Origin: Agromyces salentinus
Lineage (GTDB): Bacteria; Actinomycetota; Actinomycetes; Actinomycetales; Microbacteriaceae
Direction of reading: 5' to 3'
Assembly: GCF_009749395.1 (NCBI RefSeq)
Contig: NZ_WBIR01000009.1
Span: forward strand, 62,001-126,000
DNA: 64,000 nt
The notes below the pieces were generated by a model. It saw only the letters and a list, made by a program, of their open reading frames with translations. It was not told the DNA's origin and made no database searches. This document shows, in pieces, positions 32,963 through 45,002 of the stretch (its first letter is position 1; the number at the start of each line of letters is the position of its first letter). Position numbers and translations under genes: made by a program.

Positions 32963-32998
32963 TCTGAGCGGGGTGGCCGAGGAACGGCGGTGATCGGC

Positions 32999-33020
32999 TG
33001 TCGGCGGCCGCTTGTAGGCT
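32999..33020 (+). promoter_or_regulatory. polA promoter with near-consensus PafBC/RecA-independent damage motif
   Basis: TGTCGGCG, 8 nt, TAGGCT, then 6 nt to the polA GTG. The mycobacterial consensus is TGTCRGTG-N8-TANNNT; there is one mismatch (C for T at position 7). Confidence 0.5.
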
Positions 33021-33026
33021 TGGCGA

Positions 33027-35723
33027 GTGCCAGACGCTGACAAGCCCACCCTCCTCGTGATCGACGGCCATTCGCTGGCGTTCCGCGCCTTCTACGCCCT
33101 GCCGGTCGACAGCTTCTCGACGCGCGACGGGCAGCACACGAACGCCATCCACGGCTTCCTGTCGATGTTGCTCCTGCTGCTCGCGAACGAGAAGCCGACC
33201 CACCTCGCGGTGGCGTTCGACATGTCGCGTGCCTCGTTCCGCACGCGTGAGTACCCCGAGTACAAGGGCACCCGCGGCGAGACCCCGGCGGAGTTCAAGG
33301 GCCAGGTGCCGCTGCTGCAGGAGGCGCTGAAGGCGATGGGCATCGTGACCCTCGAGAAGGAGGACTTCGAGGCCGATGACATCCTCGCGACGCTCGCCGA
33401 GCGAGGCCGTGCCGGCGGGTACCGGGTCCTCCTGGTCTCGGGTGACCGCGACACGATCCAGCTGGTGAATGACGATGTCACGCTGCTGTACCCCAACACC
33501 CAGGGCGTCTCGCAGCTCAAGCGCTACGACCCGGCCGCGGTCACCGAGCGCTACGGCATCCGGCCCGAGCAGTACCCCGACATCGCCGCGCTCGTGGGGG
33601 AGTCGAGCGACAACCTGATCGGCATCTCGAAGGTCGGCGAGAAGACCGCGGTCAAGTGGCTGGGCCTCTACGGCGACCTCGACGGCATCCTCGAGCACGC
33701 CGACGAGATCAAGGGCGTGGTCGGGCAGAACCTGCGCGACCAGCGCGAGAACGCGATCCGCAACCGCCGCCTCAACCGTCTCGTCACCGATGTCGAGCTT
33801 GACGTCGAGCTCGACCAGCTCGAGGCGCGGGAGATCGACCTCGACGAGGTGCGGCCGATCTTCGAACGGCTCGAGTTCCGGACGCTGCTCGAGCGCCTCA
33901 CGAAGCTCGTGGCCGAGGCCGCCGGCACCGCGGTCGATGCCGGCGGCGGCAGCCCTCAGCCTCCGGCCGACGTTCCGGCCGTCGATGCGCCCATCGCGCC
34001 GGTTGCGGCCGACCTCTCCGGCGACGCGCTCGGCGCCTGGCTCGACGCCGCGAAGGCGGCCGAGCCGGCGGGCCTCGGGCTCAGCCTCGAGATCCTCGAC
34101 GGCCGGGTGATCGGAGCCGGCATCGCCACCGCGACCGAGACCGTGCGCCATTCGTTCCGGGCCGAGTCCGCGGAGTCGACGTCCTTCGCAGCGTGGCTCG
34201 CGGGCGACGCGCCGAAGGTGATGACCGACGCGAAGGGGCAGCTGAAGGCGGCGGCCCGCTCGGGCCTCGCGGTCGGCGGACTCGTGCTCGACACGCTCGT
34301 CGCCGGCTGGCTGCTGCGACCCAATCTCACCGAGAAGACGCTGGCCGACCTCGTCGACCGTCACCTCGGCGAGACCCTGCCGCAGGGTGACCCCTCGCTG
34401 CTCGTTCCCGAGGAGGGCTCCGACGCCGGTGCGCCCGAGTTCGCGTGGTACACGCTCCGGCTCGCGCCCGTGGTGCTGAGCGCCCTGCCCGAGAGCACCC
34501 GGCAGCTGCTCGCCGACGTCGAGATGCCGCTCGTCCCGGTGCTCGCCGCCATGGAACTGCGCGGAGTCACCGTCGACCACGGCGAGCTCGCGAGCCTCTC
34601 GTCCGAACTCGGTGATCGTGCTGCGGCCCTCGCCGCCGCCGCCTATGCCGAGATCGGTCGAGAGGTGAACCTCGGTTCGCCAAAGCAGTTGCAGGAGGTG
34701 CTCTTCGACCAGCTCGCCATGCCGAAGACGCGGGCGACGAAGACCGGCTACACGACCGATGCGAGCGCCCTCGCCGACCTGCAGGAGTCGAACCCACACC
34801 CGTTCCTCGGGTTCCTCCTCGAGCACCGCGACGCGACCAAACTCCGTCAGATCGTGGAATCCCTCGACAAGTCCATCGCGGCAGACGGGCGCATCCACAC
34901 GTCCTACGGGCAGATCGGCGCGGCGACCGGGCGCATGTCGTCGAACGACCCGAACCTGCAGAACATCCCCATCCGCACCGACGACGGTCGGCGCATCCGG
35001 AAGGCGTTCCGTCACGGCCCCGAGTACGTCGAACTCCTCACGGCCGACTACTCGCAGATCGAGATGCGCATCATGGCGCACCTGTCGGGCGACCCCGGGC
35101 TCATCGAGGCGTTCAACGCCGGCGAGGACCTGCACCGATTCGTCGGCGCCCGCGTGTTCTCGGTCGACCCGGCCGACGTCACGCCGCTCATGCGAACCAA
35201 GGTCAAGGCCATGTCCTACGGACTCGCCTACGGCCTCAGCGCATTCGGCCTGTCCAAGCAGCTGCGCATCGACCGCGCCGAGGCCACGCAGCTCATGAAG
35301 GAGTACTTCGAGCGCTTCGGAGCCGTCCGCGACTACCTGCGCGGGGTCGTCGAGCAGGCGAGGATCGACGGGTACACCGAGACCATTTTCGGTCGGCGAC
35401 GGCCGTTCCCCGATCTCACGAGCCCGAACCGCGTGCATCGCGAGAACGCGGAGCGGGCGGCGCTCAACTCGCCGATCCAGGGCTCGGCCGCCGACATCAT
35501 GAAGCTCGCCATGACGACGGTCGAGGCCGAGATCGCGGCGCGTGGGCTGTCCAGTCGCATGCTCCTGACCGTCCACGACGAGCTCATCTTCGAGGTGGCG
35601 CCGGGGGAGTCCGACGTCCTCGAGACCGTGGTCCGCGATCGCATGGCCAACGCGGCCGAACTCCTCGTCCCGCTCGAAGTTCAGGTCGGCCGCGGGAGCG
35701 ACTGGGAGGATGCCGCGCACTGA
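33027..35723 (+). CDS. polA: DNA polymerase I
   Basis: PolA fills gaps and removes RNA primers in replication and repair. The 898-aa protein has an N-terminal 5'-3' exonuclease (about 1-290: DGHSLAFRAFYAL, EYPEYKGTRG, DFEADDILATLAERG, LVSGDRDTIQLV, SSDNLIGISKVGEKTA). A 3'-5' exonuclease-like fold (about 330-490) lacks the catalytic acids: LGLSLEILDG stands where FDTETDSLD is expected. The polymerase domain follows (SNDPNLQNIPIRT, ADYSQIEMRIMAHLSGD, RTKVKAMSYGLAYGLSAFGL, LTVHDELIFEV). Proofreading loss is typical of actinobacterial Pol I. Leaderless GTG start. Confidence 0.97.
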   Translation: MPDADKPTLLVIDGHSLAFRAFYALPVDSFSTRDGQHTNAIHGFLSMLLLLLANEKPTHLAVAFDMSRASFRTREYPEYKGTRGETPAEFKGQVPLLQEALKAMGIVTLEKEDFEADDILATLAERGRAGGYRVLLVSGDRDTIQLVNDDVTLLYPNTQGVSQLKRYDPAAVTERYGIRPEQYPDIAALVGESSDNLIGISKVGEKTAVKWLGLYGDLDGILEHADEIKGVVGQNLRDQRENAIRNRRLNRLVTDVELDVELDQLEAREIDLDEVRPIFERLEFRTLLERLTKLVAEAAGTAVDAGGGSPQPPADVPAVDAPIAPVAADLSGDALGAWLDAAKAAEPAGLGLSLEILDGRVIGAGIATATETVRHSFRAESAESTSFAAWLAGDAPKVMTDAKGQLKAAARSGLAVGGLVLDTLVAGWLLRPNLTEKTLADLVDRHLGETLPQGDPSLLVPEEGSDAGAPEFAWYTLRLAPVVLSALPESTRQLLADVEMPLVPVLAAMELRGVTVDHGELASLSSELGDRAAALAAAAYAEIGREVNLGSPKQLQEVLFDQLAMPKTRATKTGYTTDASALADLQESNPHPFLGFLLEHRDATKLRQIVESLDKSIAADGRIHTSYGQIGAATGRMSSNDPNLQNIPIRTDDGRRIRKAFRHGPEYVELLTADYSQIEMRIMAHLSGDPGLIEAFNAGEDLHRFVGARVFSVDPADVTPLMRTKVKAMSYGLAYGLSAFGLSKQLRIDRAEATQLMKEYFERFGAVRDYLRGVVEQARIDGYTETIFGRRRPFPDLTSPNRVHRENAERAALNSPIQGSAADIMKLAMTTVEAEIAARGLSSRMLLTVHDELIFEVAPGESDVLETVVRDRMANAAELLVPLEVQVGRGSDWEDAAH

Positions 35724-35790
35724 CCGGTCGGCCCGGCCGATGTGCTGCACCCATCGCGATCGCGGCTGTCTCGGCCGTCCTCGGCTGGCC

Positions 35791-35796
35791 TAGGCT
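35791..35796 (+). promoter_or_regulatory. -10 box of the DUF885 gene (leaderless)
   Basis: TAGGCT, 6 nt, ATG at 35803. No Shine-Dalgarno. Confidence 0.6.
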
Positions 35797-35802
35797 CGAC
35801 GC

Positions 35803-37467
35803 ATGGCCTCGAGTGAACGCATCCCGACCGACGTCGACCGTATCGCCGAGGAGTGGGTGGACTCCCTCGTCGAGCTCCAGCCGGTGCTGGGCACCTACAT
35901 CGGCAGGGCCGACGCCGATGGCAGGTTCGGCGACTACTCGCCGGAGGGGCTCGACGGGCAGGCAGAGGCCGCGCGGCGGGTCATCTCCCAGCTGGACGCA
36001 GCCGCGCCGGTCGACGAGGTCGACGCCGTGACGGTGGCCGACCTGCGCGGCGAGCTCGCGCTCGAACTCGAGGCGCACGCCCTGGGCCTCCCACTGCGCG
36101 ACCTGAACGTGATCGCGAGTCCCGCCCAGGAGATCCGCGAGGTGTTCGACCTCATGTCGGCCGACAGCACGGACGACTGGGCGACCATCGCCACGCGCCT
36201 CGAGGCGCTTCCGGGAGCCCTCGACGGATACATCCGAACGCTTCGCCTGGGTCGCGAACGGGGATCCGTTCCGGCCAAGCGCCAGGTGCGCGAGGTCGCG
36301 AAGCAGGCTCGCAAGCTCGAACGTGCCGACGGCTTCTTCGGCGACTTCGTCGGCGGCGCGCCCGACTCCGTGCCCTCCACGCTTCGAGGCGATCTGGTGC
36401 GGCGCGCGGCCGGCGCGGGCGAGGCGTACGGCCGGCTCGCCGAGTTCCTCGAGGCCGAACTCCTTCCAGCGGCAGGTGAGGCCGACGCCGTCGGTCGTGA
36501 GATCTATGCGCTCCGCTCCCGGCACTTCCTGGGGGCAGTCGTCGACCTCGACGAGACGTACGAGTGGGGCATCGAGGAGCTGGCCCGCATGGTCGCCGAG
36601 CAGGAGGCGATCGCCGATGAGATCCTCCCCGGGGCATCCGTTCACGAGGCGATCGCGTTCCTCGACGGCGACGACACCCGGAAGCTGCACGGGACCGACG
36701 CCCTGCAGCGGTGGATGCAGGAGGTGAGCGACCGTGCCGTCGCGGAACTCGGCGCCACGCAGTTCGAGATCCCCGACGAGATCCGCACGCTCGAGTGCAT
36801 GATCGCGCCGACCCAGTCGGGCGGCATCTACTACACGGGCCCGACCGACGACTTCAGCCGTCCCGGCCGGATGTGGTGGTCCGTGCCGGAAGGCGTCACC
36901 GAGTTCGACACGTGGCGCGAACTCACGACCGTCTACCACGAGGGCGTGCCCGGCCATCACCTGCAGATCGGCCAGGCCGTCGTGAACCGCGGGACCCTCA
37001 ACACCTGGCGTCGCCAGCTCGCCGGCACCTCCGGGCATGCGGAGGGGTGGGCGCTCTACGCGGAACGCCTCATGCAGGACCTCGGCTACCTCGACGACCT
37101 CGCCGATCGCCTCGGGATGCTCGACGGCCAGCGCATGCGCGCCGCTCGGGTCGTTCTGGACATCGGCGTGCATCTCGGCAAGCCGCGGCCGGACGGCCAG
37201 GGCGCATGGACGGGGGAGTACGCCTTCCAGTTCCTGGGGGAGAACGTCAACATGAACCAGGGCTTCGTCGACTTCGAGGTGAATCGGTACCTCGGCTGGC
37301 CGGGCCAGGCGCCCTCGTACAAGGTCGGCCAGCGGATCTGGGAGCAATTGCGAGACGACGCCGAGCGGCGCGAGGGCGACTCGTTCGACATCAAGGCCTT
37401 CCACCGGCGTGCGCTCGACCTCGGCGGCGTGGGGCTGGATACGCTCCGCTCCGCGCTGCTCTCCTGA
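35803..37467 (+). CDS. DUF885 family protein, probable metallopeptidase
   Basis: A 554-aa protein of the DUF885 family, widespread but poorly characterised. It has no signal peptide, so it is cytoplasmic. Two motifs look like a zinc site: His379-Glu380...His385-His386 (HEGVPGHHLQ, a stretched HExxH-like motif) and His412-Ala-Glu414 (HAEGWALYAE). Other conserved-looking parts are YYTGPTDDFSRPGRMWW and the C-terminal RYLGWPGQAPSYKVGQ. These fit a gluzincin-like peptidase, as proposed for the family; substrate unknown. Monocistronic, between polA and rpsA. Confidence 0.9.
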   Translation: MASSERIPTDVDRIAEEWVDSLVELQPVLGTYIGRADADGRFGDYSPEGLDGQAEAARRVISQLDAAAPVDEVDAVTVADLRGELALELEAHALGLPLRDLNVIASPAQEIREVFDLMSADSTDDWATIATRLEALPGALDGYIRTLRLGRERGSVPAKRQVREVAKQARKLERADGFFGDFVGGAPDSVPSTLRGDLVRRAAGAGEAYGRLAEFLEAELLPAAGEADAVGREIYALRSRHFLGAVVDLDETYEWGIEELARMVAEQEAIADEILPGASVHEAIAFLDGDDTRKLHGTDALQRWMQEVSDRAVAELGATQFEIPDEIRTLECMIAPTQSGGIYYTGPTDDFSRPGRMWWSVPEGVTEFDTWRELTTVYHEGVPGHHLQIGQAVVNRGTLNTWRRQLAGTSGHAEGWALYAERLMQDLGYLDDLADRLGMLDGQRMRAARVVLDIGVHLGKPRPDGQGAWTGEYAFQFLGENVNMNQGFVDFEVNRYLGWPGQAPSYKVGQRIWEQLRDDAERREGDSFDIKAFHRRALDLGGVGLDTLRSALLS

Positions 37468-37504
37468 GGTGTTCCCGTCGGCACGTGCGGATGACTCGCC
37501 CGGG

Positions 37505-37534
37505 TTGCCCTCGCGGGCCACGGTCGGCTAGGAT
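37505..37534 (+). promoter_or_regulatory. rpsA promoter
   Basis: TTGCCC (37505-37510), an 18-nt spacer and TAGGAT (37529-37534). The predicted start is about 37541, giving a ~102-nt leader. This is the clearest -35/-10 pair in the window. Confidence 0.65.
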
Positions 37535-37539
37535 TGAAT

Positions 37540-37642
37540 GTCACTTCTGTGACGATCCTGTCCGCATGCCCATCGCGGAAACAACACATATCGCTCTCCC
37601 TCGCGATGGGCTCGATTCTGTCCTTTACGGAGCATTCACTAC
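37540..37642 (+). promoter_or_regulatory. structured rpsA leader
   Basis: The leader opens with GTCAC-TTCT-GTGAC (37540-37553). A perfect 10-bp stem follows, GCCCATCGCG/CGCGATGGGC (37568-37577 with 37602-37611), with a 24-nt A/C-rich loop. The stem is flanked by a direct repeat GAT(C/T)CTGTCC (37554-37563 and 37614-37623). The Shine-Dalgarno ACGGAG is at 37627-37632. This suggests autoregulation by S1, which is inference. Confidence 0.55.
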
Positions 37643-39091
37643 ATGACAACCGCAACGACCAAGGCACCCAAGCAGGTCGCTATCAACGACATCGGATCTG
37701 CTGACGATTTCCTCGCCGCGGTCGAGAAGACTTTGAAGTTCTTCAACGACGGCGACCTCATCGAGGGCACCGTCGTGAAGATCGACCGCGACGAGGTGCT
37801 CCTCGACGTCGGCTACAAGACCGAGGGTGTCATCCCCTCGCGTGAGCTTTCCATCAAGCACGATGTCGACCCCAGCGAGGTCGTCGGCGTCGGCGACACC
37901 GTCGAGGCGCTCGTTCTCCAGAAGGAGGACAAGGAAGGCCGCCTCATCCTGTCGAAGAAGCGTGCGCAGTACGAGCGCGCGTGGGGCGACGTGGAGAAGA
38001 TCAAGGAAGCCGATGGCGTCGTGACCGGTACGGTCATCGAGGTCGTCAAGGGCGGCCTGATCGTCGACATCGGCCTCCGCGGCTTCCTCCCGGCGTCGCT
38101 CATCGAGCTCCGCCGCGTGCGCGACCTCACGCCGTACCTCGGCCAGGAGATCGAGGCGAAGATCCTCGAGCTCGACAAGAACCGCAACAACGTGGTTCTC
38201 TCGCGCCGCGCGCTGCTCGAGCAGACGCAGTCCGAGTCGCGTTCGACCTTCCTCGCCAACCTGCACCCGGGCCAGATCCGCAAGGGCGTCATCTCGTCGA
38301 TCGTCAACTTCGGTGCGTTCGTCGACCTCGGTGGCGTCGATGGTCTCGTCCACGTCTCCGAGCTCTCCTGGAAGCACATCGAGCACGCCAGCGAGGTCGT
38401 CGAGGTCGGCCAGGAGGTCACCGTCGAGGTGCTCTCCGTCGAGCTCGACCGCGAGCGCGTCTCCCTGTCGCTCAAGGCGACGCAGGAAGACCCGTGGCAG
38501 GTGTTCGCGCGTACGCACGCGATCGGCCAGGTCGCACCGGGCAAGGTCACGAAGCTCGTCCCGTTCGGCGCGTTCGTTCGCGTCGCCGACGGCATCGAGG
38601 GCCTCGTGCACATCTCGGAGCTGTCGGGCAAGCACGTCGAGCTCGCAGAGCAGGTCGTGTCGGTCGGCGAAGAGGTCTTCGTCAAGGTCATCGACATCGA
38701 CCTCGAGCGTCGCCGCATCTCCCTCTCGCTGAAGCAGGCGAACGAGGGCGTGGACCCCGAGGGCACCGAGTTCGACCCGGCGCTCTACGGCATGCTCACC
38801 GAGTACGACGAGCAGGGCAACTACAAGTACCCTGAGGGCTTCGACCCCGAGACCAACGAATGGCGCGAGGGCTTCGAGGCCCAGCGCGAGAAGTGGGAGC
38901 AGGACTACGCTGCCGCCCAGGAGCGTTGGGAAGCCCACAAGAAGCAGGTCGCTCAGGCGAGCGTCGCGGCTGCCGCCGACGACTCGTTCGGCGCTGCCGC
39001 CGCATCGTACTCGAGCGACACGGCCGGTGCCGGCACGCTCGCAGACGACGCGTCGCTCGCCGCGCTTCGCGAGAAGCTGTCGAGCAACTAG
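37643..39091 (+). CDS. rpsA: 30S ribosomal protein S1
   Basis: S1 binds mRNA and helps load it on the 30S subunit. The 482-aa protein has four S1 RNA-binding domains (about 35-105, 120-190, 205-275, 290-360), seen as repeats of the type GTVVKIDRDEVLLDVGYKTEG, GLIVDIGLRGFLPAS, GAFVDLGGVDGLVHVSELSW and GAFVRVADGIEGLVHISELSG. A ~120-residue acidic, Ala/Ser-rich tail follows. Four domains instead of six is normal for actinobacteria. Unlike most neighbours it has a long structured leader and a Shine-Dalgarno. A terminator follows. Confidence 0.97.
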   Translation: MTTATTKAPKQVAINDIGSADDFLAAVEKTLKFFNDGDLIEGTVVKIDRDEVLLDVGYKTEGVIPSRELSIKHDVDPSEVVGVGDTVEALVLQKEDKEGRLILSKKRAQYERAWGDVEKIKEADGVVTGTVIEVVKGGLIVDIGLRGFLPASLIELRRVRDLTPYLGQEIEAKILELDKNRNNVVLSRRALLEQTQSESRSTFLANLHPGQIRKGVISSIVNFGAFVDLGGVDGLVHVSELSWKHIEHASEVVEVGQEVTVEVLSVELDRERVSLSLKATQEDPWQVFARTHAIGQVAPGKVTKLVPFGAFVRVADGIEGLVHISELSGKHVELAEQVVSVGEEVFVKVIDIDLERRRISLSLKQANEGVDPEGTEFDPALYGMLTEYDEQGNYKYPEGFDPETNEWREGFEAQREKWEQDYAAAQERWEAHKKQVAQASVAAAADDSFGAAAASYSSDTAGAGTLADDASLAALREKLSSN

Positions 39092-39110
39092 TCCGGATTC
39101 GATCCGCACA

Positions 39111-39145
39111 CGGAAGGCCGGTCCCCCTCGGGGGCCGGCCTTCCG
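39111..39145 (+). terminator. rpsA terminator
   Basis: CGGAAGGCCGG-T-CCCC pairs with GGGGCCGGCCTTCCG, a long GC-rich stem with one bulged T and a tight loop, starting 20 nt after the rpsA stop. No T-tract. Confidence 0.8.
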
Positions 39146-39231
39146 GCGTATCCCCGTTCCGCACGTCCGACCTTCGCCTGTGCGTTCAAGGCCGCCGGAT
39201 GCGTGGACGCACACGCCCTCGCCGTCATGGC

Positions 39232-39237
39232 TAGAGT
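39232..39237 (+). promoter_or_regulatory. -10 box of coaE (leaderless)
   Basis: TAGAGT, 6 nt, GTG at 39244. No Shine-Dalgarno. Confidence 0.6.
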
Positions 39238-39243
39238 GGGGTC

Positions 39244-39873
39244 GTGTATCTGATCGGCCTCACCGGCGGCATCGCGTCCGGAAAGTCCACCGTCGCCCGG
39301 CGGCTCTACGAGCACGGCGCCGTCCACATCGACGCCGACCATCTGGCGCGTCGTGCGGTCGAGCCGGGCAGCGCCGCCCTCGAGCAGATCGTCGCCGAGT
39401 TCGGCCCAGGCGTGCTGCATGGCGATGGCACCCTCGATCGGGCGAAGCTCGGCGAGATCATCTTCAGCGACGAGGCGGCCCGTGAACGGCTCAACTCGAT
39501 CGTGCACCCCGCGGTGCGCCGGTTGGCCGCCGAGCAGTTCGCGAAGGCCGAGCGCGCCGACCCCCACGCGATCGTCGTCTACGACGTCCCGTTGCTCGTC
39601 GAGGCATCCGTCGATCACCCGTTCGATCTCATCGTCGTGACGAGCGCGCCCCGGCGCACGCAGGTCAGGCGTCTCGTCGAGGAGCGCGGGCTCGATCCGG
39701 TCCAGGCCGCCGCGCGGGTCGACGCCCAGGTCGAGAACACCCAGCGCCTCGCCGTCGCGGACGTGGTCATCGACACGGACGGCACCCTCGGGCACACCAT
39801 GAGCCAGGCGGACGCGCTCTGGGTCCGCATCGCGCAGGAGGCCGCCGCACGCCGGCACGACGGCTCCGACTGA
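39244..39873 (+). CDS. coaE: dephospho-CoA kinase
   Basis: CoaE phosphorylates dephospho-CoA, the last step of CoA synthesis; coaBC is at 6.7 kb. The 209-aa P-loop kinase has GGIASGKST (residues 8-16), IDADHLARRAV, the adenine-side HPAVRRLAAEQF and YDVPLLVEA. GTG start, 6 nt after TAGAGT. Located between rpsA and uvrB, a common actinobacterial order. The C-terminus ends at 209 aa, without the GrpB-like extension seen in mycobacterial CoaE. Confidence 0.97.
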   Translation: MYLIGLTGGIASGKSTVARRLYEHGAVHIDADHLARRAVEPGSAALEQIVAEFGPGVLHGDGTLDRAKLGEIIFSDEAARERLNSIVHPAVRRLAAEQFAKAERADPHAIVVYDVPLLVEASVDHPFDLIVVTSAPRRTQVRRLVEERGLDPVQAAARVDAQVENTQRLAVADVVIDTDGTLGHTMSQADALWVRIAQEAAARRHDGSD

Positions 39874-39925
39874 TCCGCTTCCCGTCGGTCTCCGGCGAGA
39901 CGGTTCTCCGGCGATGAGGGCCTCG

Positions 39926-39947
39926 TGTCGGTGGTCGAACCTAGACT
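39926..39947 (+). promoter_or_regulatory. uvrB promoter with PafBC/RecA-independent damage motif (leaderless)
   Basis: TGTCGGTG (39926-39933), 8 nt, TAGACT (39942-39947), then 6 nt to the ATG. This is a full match to the mycobacterial RecA-NDp/PafBC consensus TGTCRGTG-N8-TANNNT. Confidence 0.75.
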
Positions 39948-39953
39948 GGAAGC

Positions 39954-42020
39954 ATGCAGGCCACCCGATCCGTTCGCCCATTCGAGGTCGTCAGCGAGTA
40001 CGTGCCGAGCGGCGATCAGCCCGCGGCCATCGCCGAGCTCGCCGGCCGAATCAACGCCGGAGAGACCGACGTCGTCCTCCTCGGTGCGACCGGCACCGGC
40101 AAGTCCGCCACGACCGCCTGGCTCATCGAGCAGGTGCAGCGGCCGACGCTCGTGCTGGCTCACAACAAGACCCTCGCGGCCCAGCTCGCGACGGAGTTCC
40201 GCGACCTGATGCCGAACAACGCGATCGAGTACTTCGTCTCGTACTACGACTACTACCAGCCCGAAGCGTACGTCCCGCAGACCGACACCTTCATCGAGAA
40301 GGACTCCTCGGTCAACGCCGAGGTCGAACGGCTGCGCCACTCCACCACGAACTCGCTGCTGAGCCGCCGCGACGTCGTGGTCGTCTCCACTGTCTCCTGC
40401 ATCTACGGCCTTGGCACGCCCGAGGAGTACCTCAAGGCCATGATGCCGTTGCAAGTGGGGCAGCGGGTCGACCGCGACTGGCTCATCCGCAAGTTCGTGT
40501 CCATGCAGTACCAGCGCAACGACGTCGAGTTCTCACGCGGCACGTTCCGGGTGCGGGGCGACACGATCGAGATCATCCCGGTCTACGAGGAGCTCGCCAT
40601 CCGCATCGAGATGTTCGGCGACGAGGTCGAGGCGCTGTACAGCCTGCATCCGCTCACCGGTCAGGTCGTCGCGAAGCTCGACGCCGTGCCCGTGTTCCCG
40701 GGCTCGCACTATGTCGCGAGCACCGACGTGATGCAGCGGGCCATCGGCACCATCCGCATCGAGCTCGAGGAGCGGCTGGCCGAGCTCGAGCGGGAGGGCA
40801 AGCTGCTCGAGGCGCAACGCCTCCGCATGCGCACGACATTCGACCTCGAGATGATGGAGCAGATCGGGTTCTGCTCGGGCATCGAGAACTACTCGAGGCA
40901 TATCGACGGGCGGGCGCCGGGGGAGGCCCCGCACTGCCTGCTCGACTACTTCGCCGACGACTTCCTCGTCGTCATCGACGAGTCGCACGTGACCGTGCCG
41001 CAGATCGGCGCGATGTACGAGGGCGACTCCTCACGGAAGCGCACGCTCGTCGAGCACGGCTTCCGCCTGCCGAGCGCCCTCGACAACCGGCCGCTCAAGT
41101 GGGACGAGTTCACCAACAGGGTCGGCCAGAAGGTCTACCTGTCGGCGACTCCCGGTCGCTACGAGATGGGCATCGCCGACGGCGTGGTCGAGCAGATCAT
41201 CCGCCCGACCGGACTCGTCGACCCGCAGATCGTCGTGAAGCCGTCGAAGGGACAGATCGACGACCTGCTCGAGGAGATCCGCCTGCGCGCCGAGCGCGAC
41301 GAGCGCGTGCTCGTCACCACGCTCACCAAGCGCATGGCCGAAGAGCTGACCGACTACCTGACCGAGGCCGGCGTGCGGGTGCGGTACCTCCACTCCGACG
41401 TCGACACCCTGCGACGCGTCGAGCTGCTCACCGAGCTCAGGGCCGGCGTGTACGACGTCCTCGTCGGCATCAACCTGCTACGAGAGGGCCTCGACCTTCC
41501 CGAGGTCTCCCTCGTCGCCATCCTCGACGCAGACAAGGAGGGCTTCCTCCGCTCGTCGACCTCGCTCATCCAGACGATCGGGCGCGCGGCGCGCAACGTC
41601 TCCGGCGAGGTCCACATGTACGCCGACGTCCTCACCGATTCGATGAAGTCCGCCATCGACGAGACCGAGCGACGTCGCGAACGCCAGCTCGAGTACAACC
41701 GCGTCAACGGCATCGACCCGACGCCCCTGCGCAAGCGCATCGCGGACATCACCGACGTCCTCGCGCGAGAGGAGGCGGACACGGCGGCCCTGCTCGCAGG
41801 GCGCGATGCGCGCAAGAAGTCTCCCGTGCCGAACCTGCGTCGCGAGGGCATCGCCGCCGAGGGCGCCAACGACCTCGAGGAACTGATCCGCGACCTGAAC
41901 GACCAGATGCTCGTCGCAGCCGGCGAGCTCAAGTTCGAGCTCGCCGCCCGGCTTCGCGACGAGGTCTCCGAACTCAAGCGCGAACTTCGGCAGATGGAGA
42001 AGGCGGGGCACCTGGGCTGA
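39954..42020 (+). CDS. uvrB: excinuclease ABC subunit B
   Basis: UvrB is the damage-verifying helicase of nucleotide excision repair; UvrA loads it and it recruits UvrC. The 688-aa protein has Walker A GATGTGKS (44-51) and the damage-probing beta-hairpin region [16 protein letters not shown]. Walker B reads VVIDESH. Motifs VI and V are visible in QTIGRAARN and [14 protein letters not shown], and a C-terminal UVR domain binds UvrC ([24 protein letters not shown]). Leaderless ATG. It carries its own damage-type promoter; uvrA follows after 86 nt. Confidence 0.98.
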   Translation: MQATRSVRPFEVVSEYVPSGDQPAAIAELAGRINAGETDVVLLGATGTGKSATTAWLIEQVQRPTLVLAHNKTLAAQLATEFRDLMPNNAIEYFVSYYDYYQPEAYVPQTDTFIEKDSSVNAEVERLRHSTTNSLLSRRDVVVVSTVSCIYGLGTPEEYLKAMMPLQVGQRVDRDWLIRKFVSMQYQRNDVEFSRGTFRVRGDTIEIIPVYEELAIRIEMFGDEVEALYSLHPLTGQVVAKLDAVPVFPGSHYVASTDVMQRAIGTIRIELEERLAELEREGKLLEAQRLRMRTTFDLEMMEQIGFCSGIENYSRHIDGRAPGEAPHCLLDYFADDFLVVIDESHVTVPQIGAMYEGDSSRKRTLVEHGFRLPSALDNRPLKWDEFTNRVGQKVYLSATPGRYEMGIADGVVEQIIRPTGLVDPQIVVKPSKGQIDDLLEEIRLRAERDERVLVTTLTKRMAEELTDYLTEAGVRVRYLHSDVDTLRRVELLTELRAGVYDVLVGINLLREGLDLPEVSLVAILDADKEGFLRSSTSLIQTIGRAARNVSGEVHMYADVLTDSMKSAIDETERRRERQLEYNRVNGIDPTPLRKRIADITDVLAREEADTAALLAGRDARKKSPVPNLRREGIAAEGANDLEELIRDLNDQMLVAAGELKFELAARLRDEVSELKRELRQMEKAGHLG

Positions 42021-42036
42021 CGCCCCACCGGTTCAT

Positions 42037-42050
42037 CGAACATATGTTCG
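42037..42050. promoter_or_regulatory. LexA (SOS) box upstream of uvrA
   Basis: CGAACATATGTTCG is a perfect 14-nt palindrome. It fits the Gram-positive LexA operator pattern CGAAC-N4-GTTCG. It lies 44 nt before the uvrA -10 box. Confidence 0.85.
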
Positions 42051-42078
42051 CTGAGAGCACGTGCCCTCACGGCATTCG

Positions 42079-42100
42079 TGTCGGTGGTCGTCTTTAGACT
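42079..42100 (+). promoter_or_regulatory. uvrA promoter with PafBC/RecA-independent damage motif (leaderless)
   Basis: TGTCGGTG (42079-42086), 8 nt, TAGACT (42095-42100), 6 nt, GTG. The 14-mer CGTGTCGGTGGTCG is shared with the uvrB promoter at the same distance from the -10 box. Confidence 0.75.
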
Positions 42101-42106
42101 CGTAGG

Positions 42107-44998
<2,892 letters not shown>

Positions 44999-45002
44999 CT
45001 CG

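Noticed and set aside
35724..35760. Hairpin TCGGC-CCG-GCCGA after polA
   Set aside because: Five base pairs are expected by chance in DNA this GC-rich; no other support.
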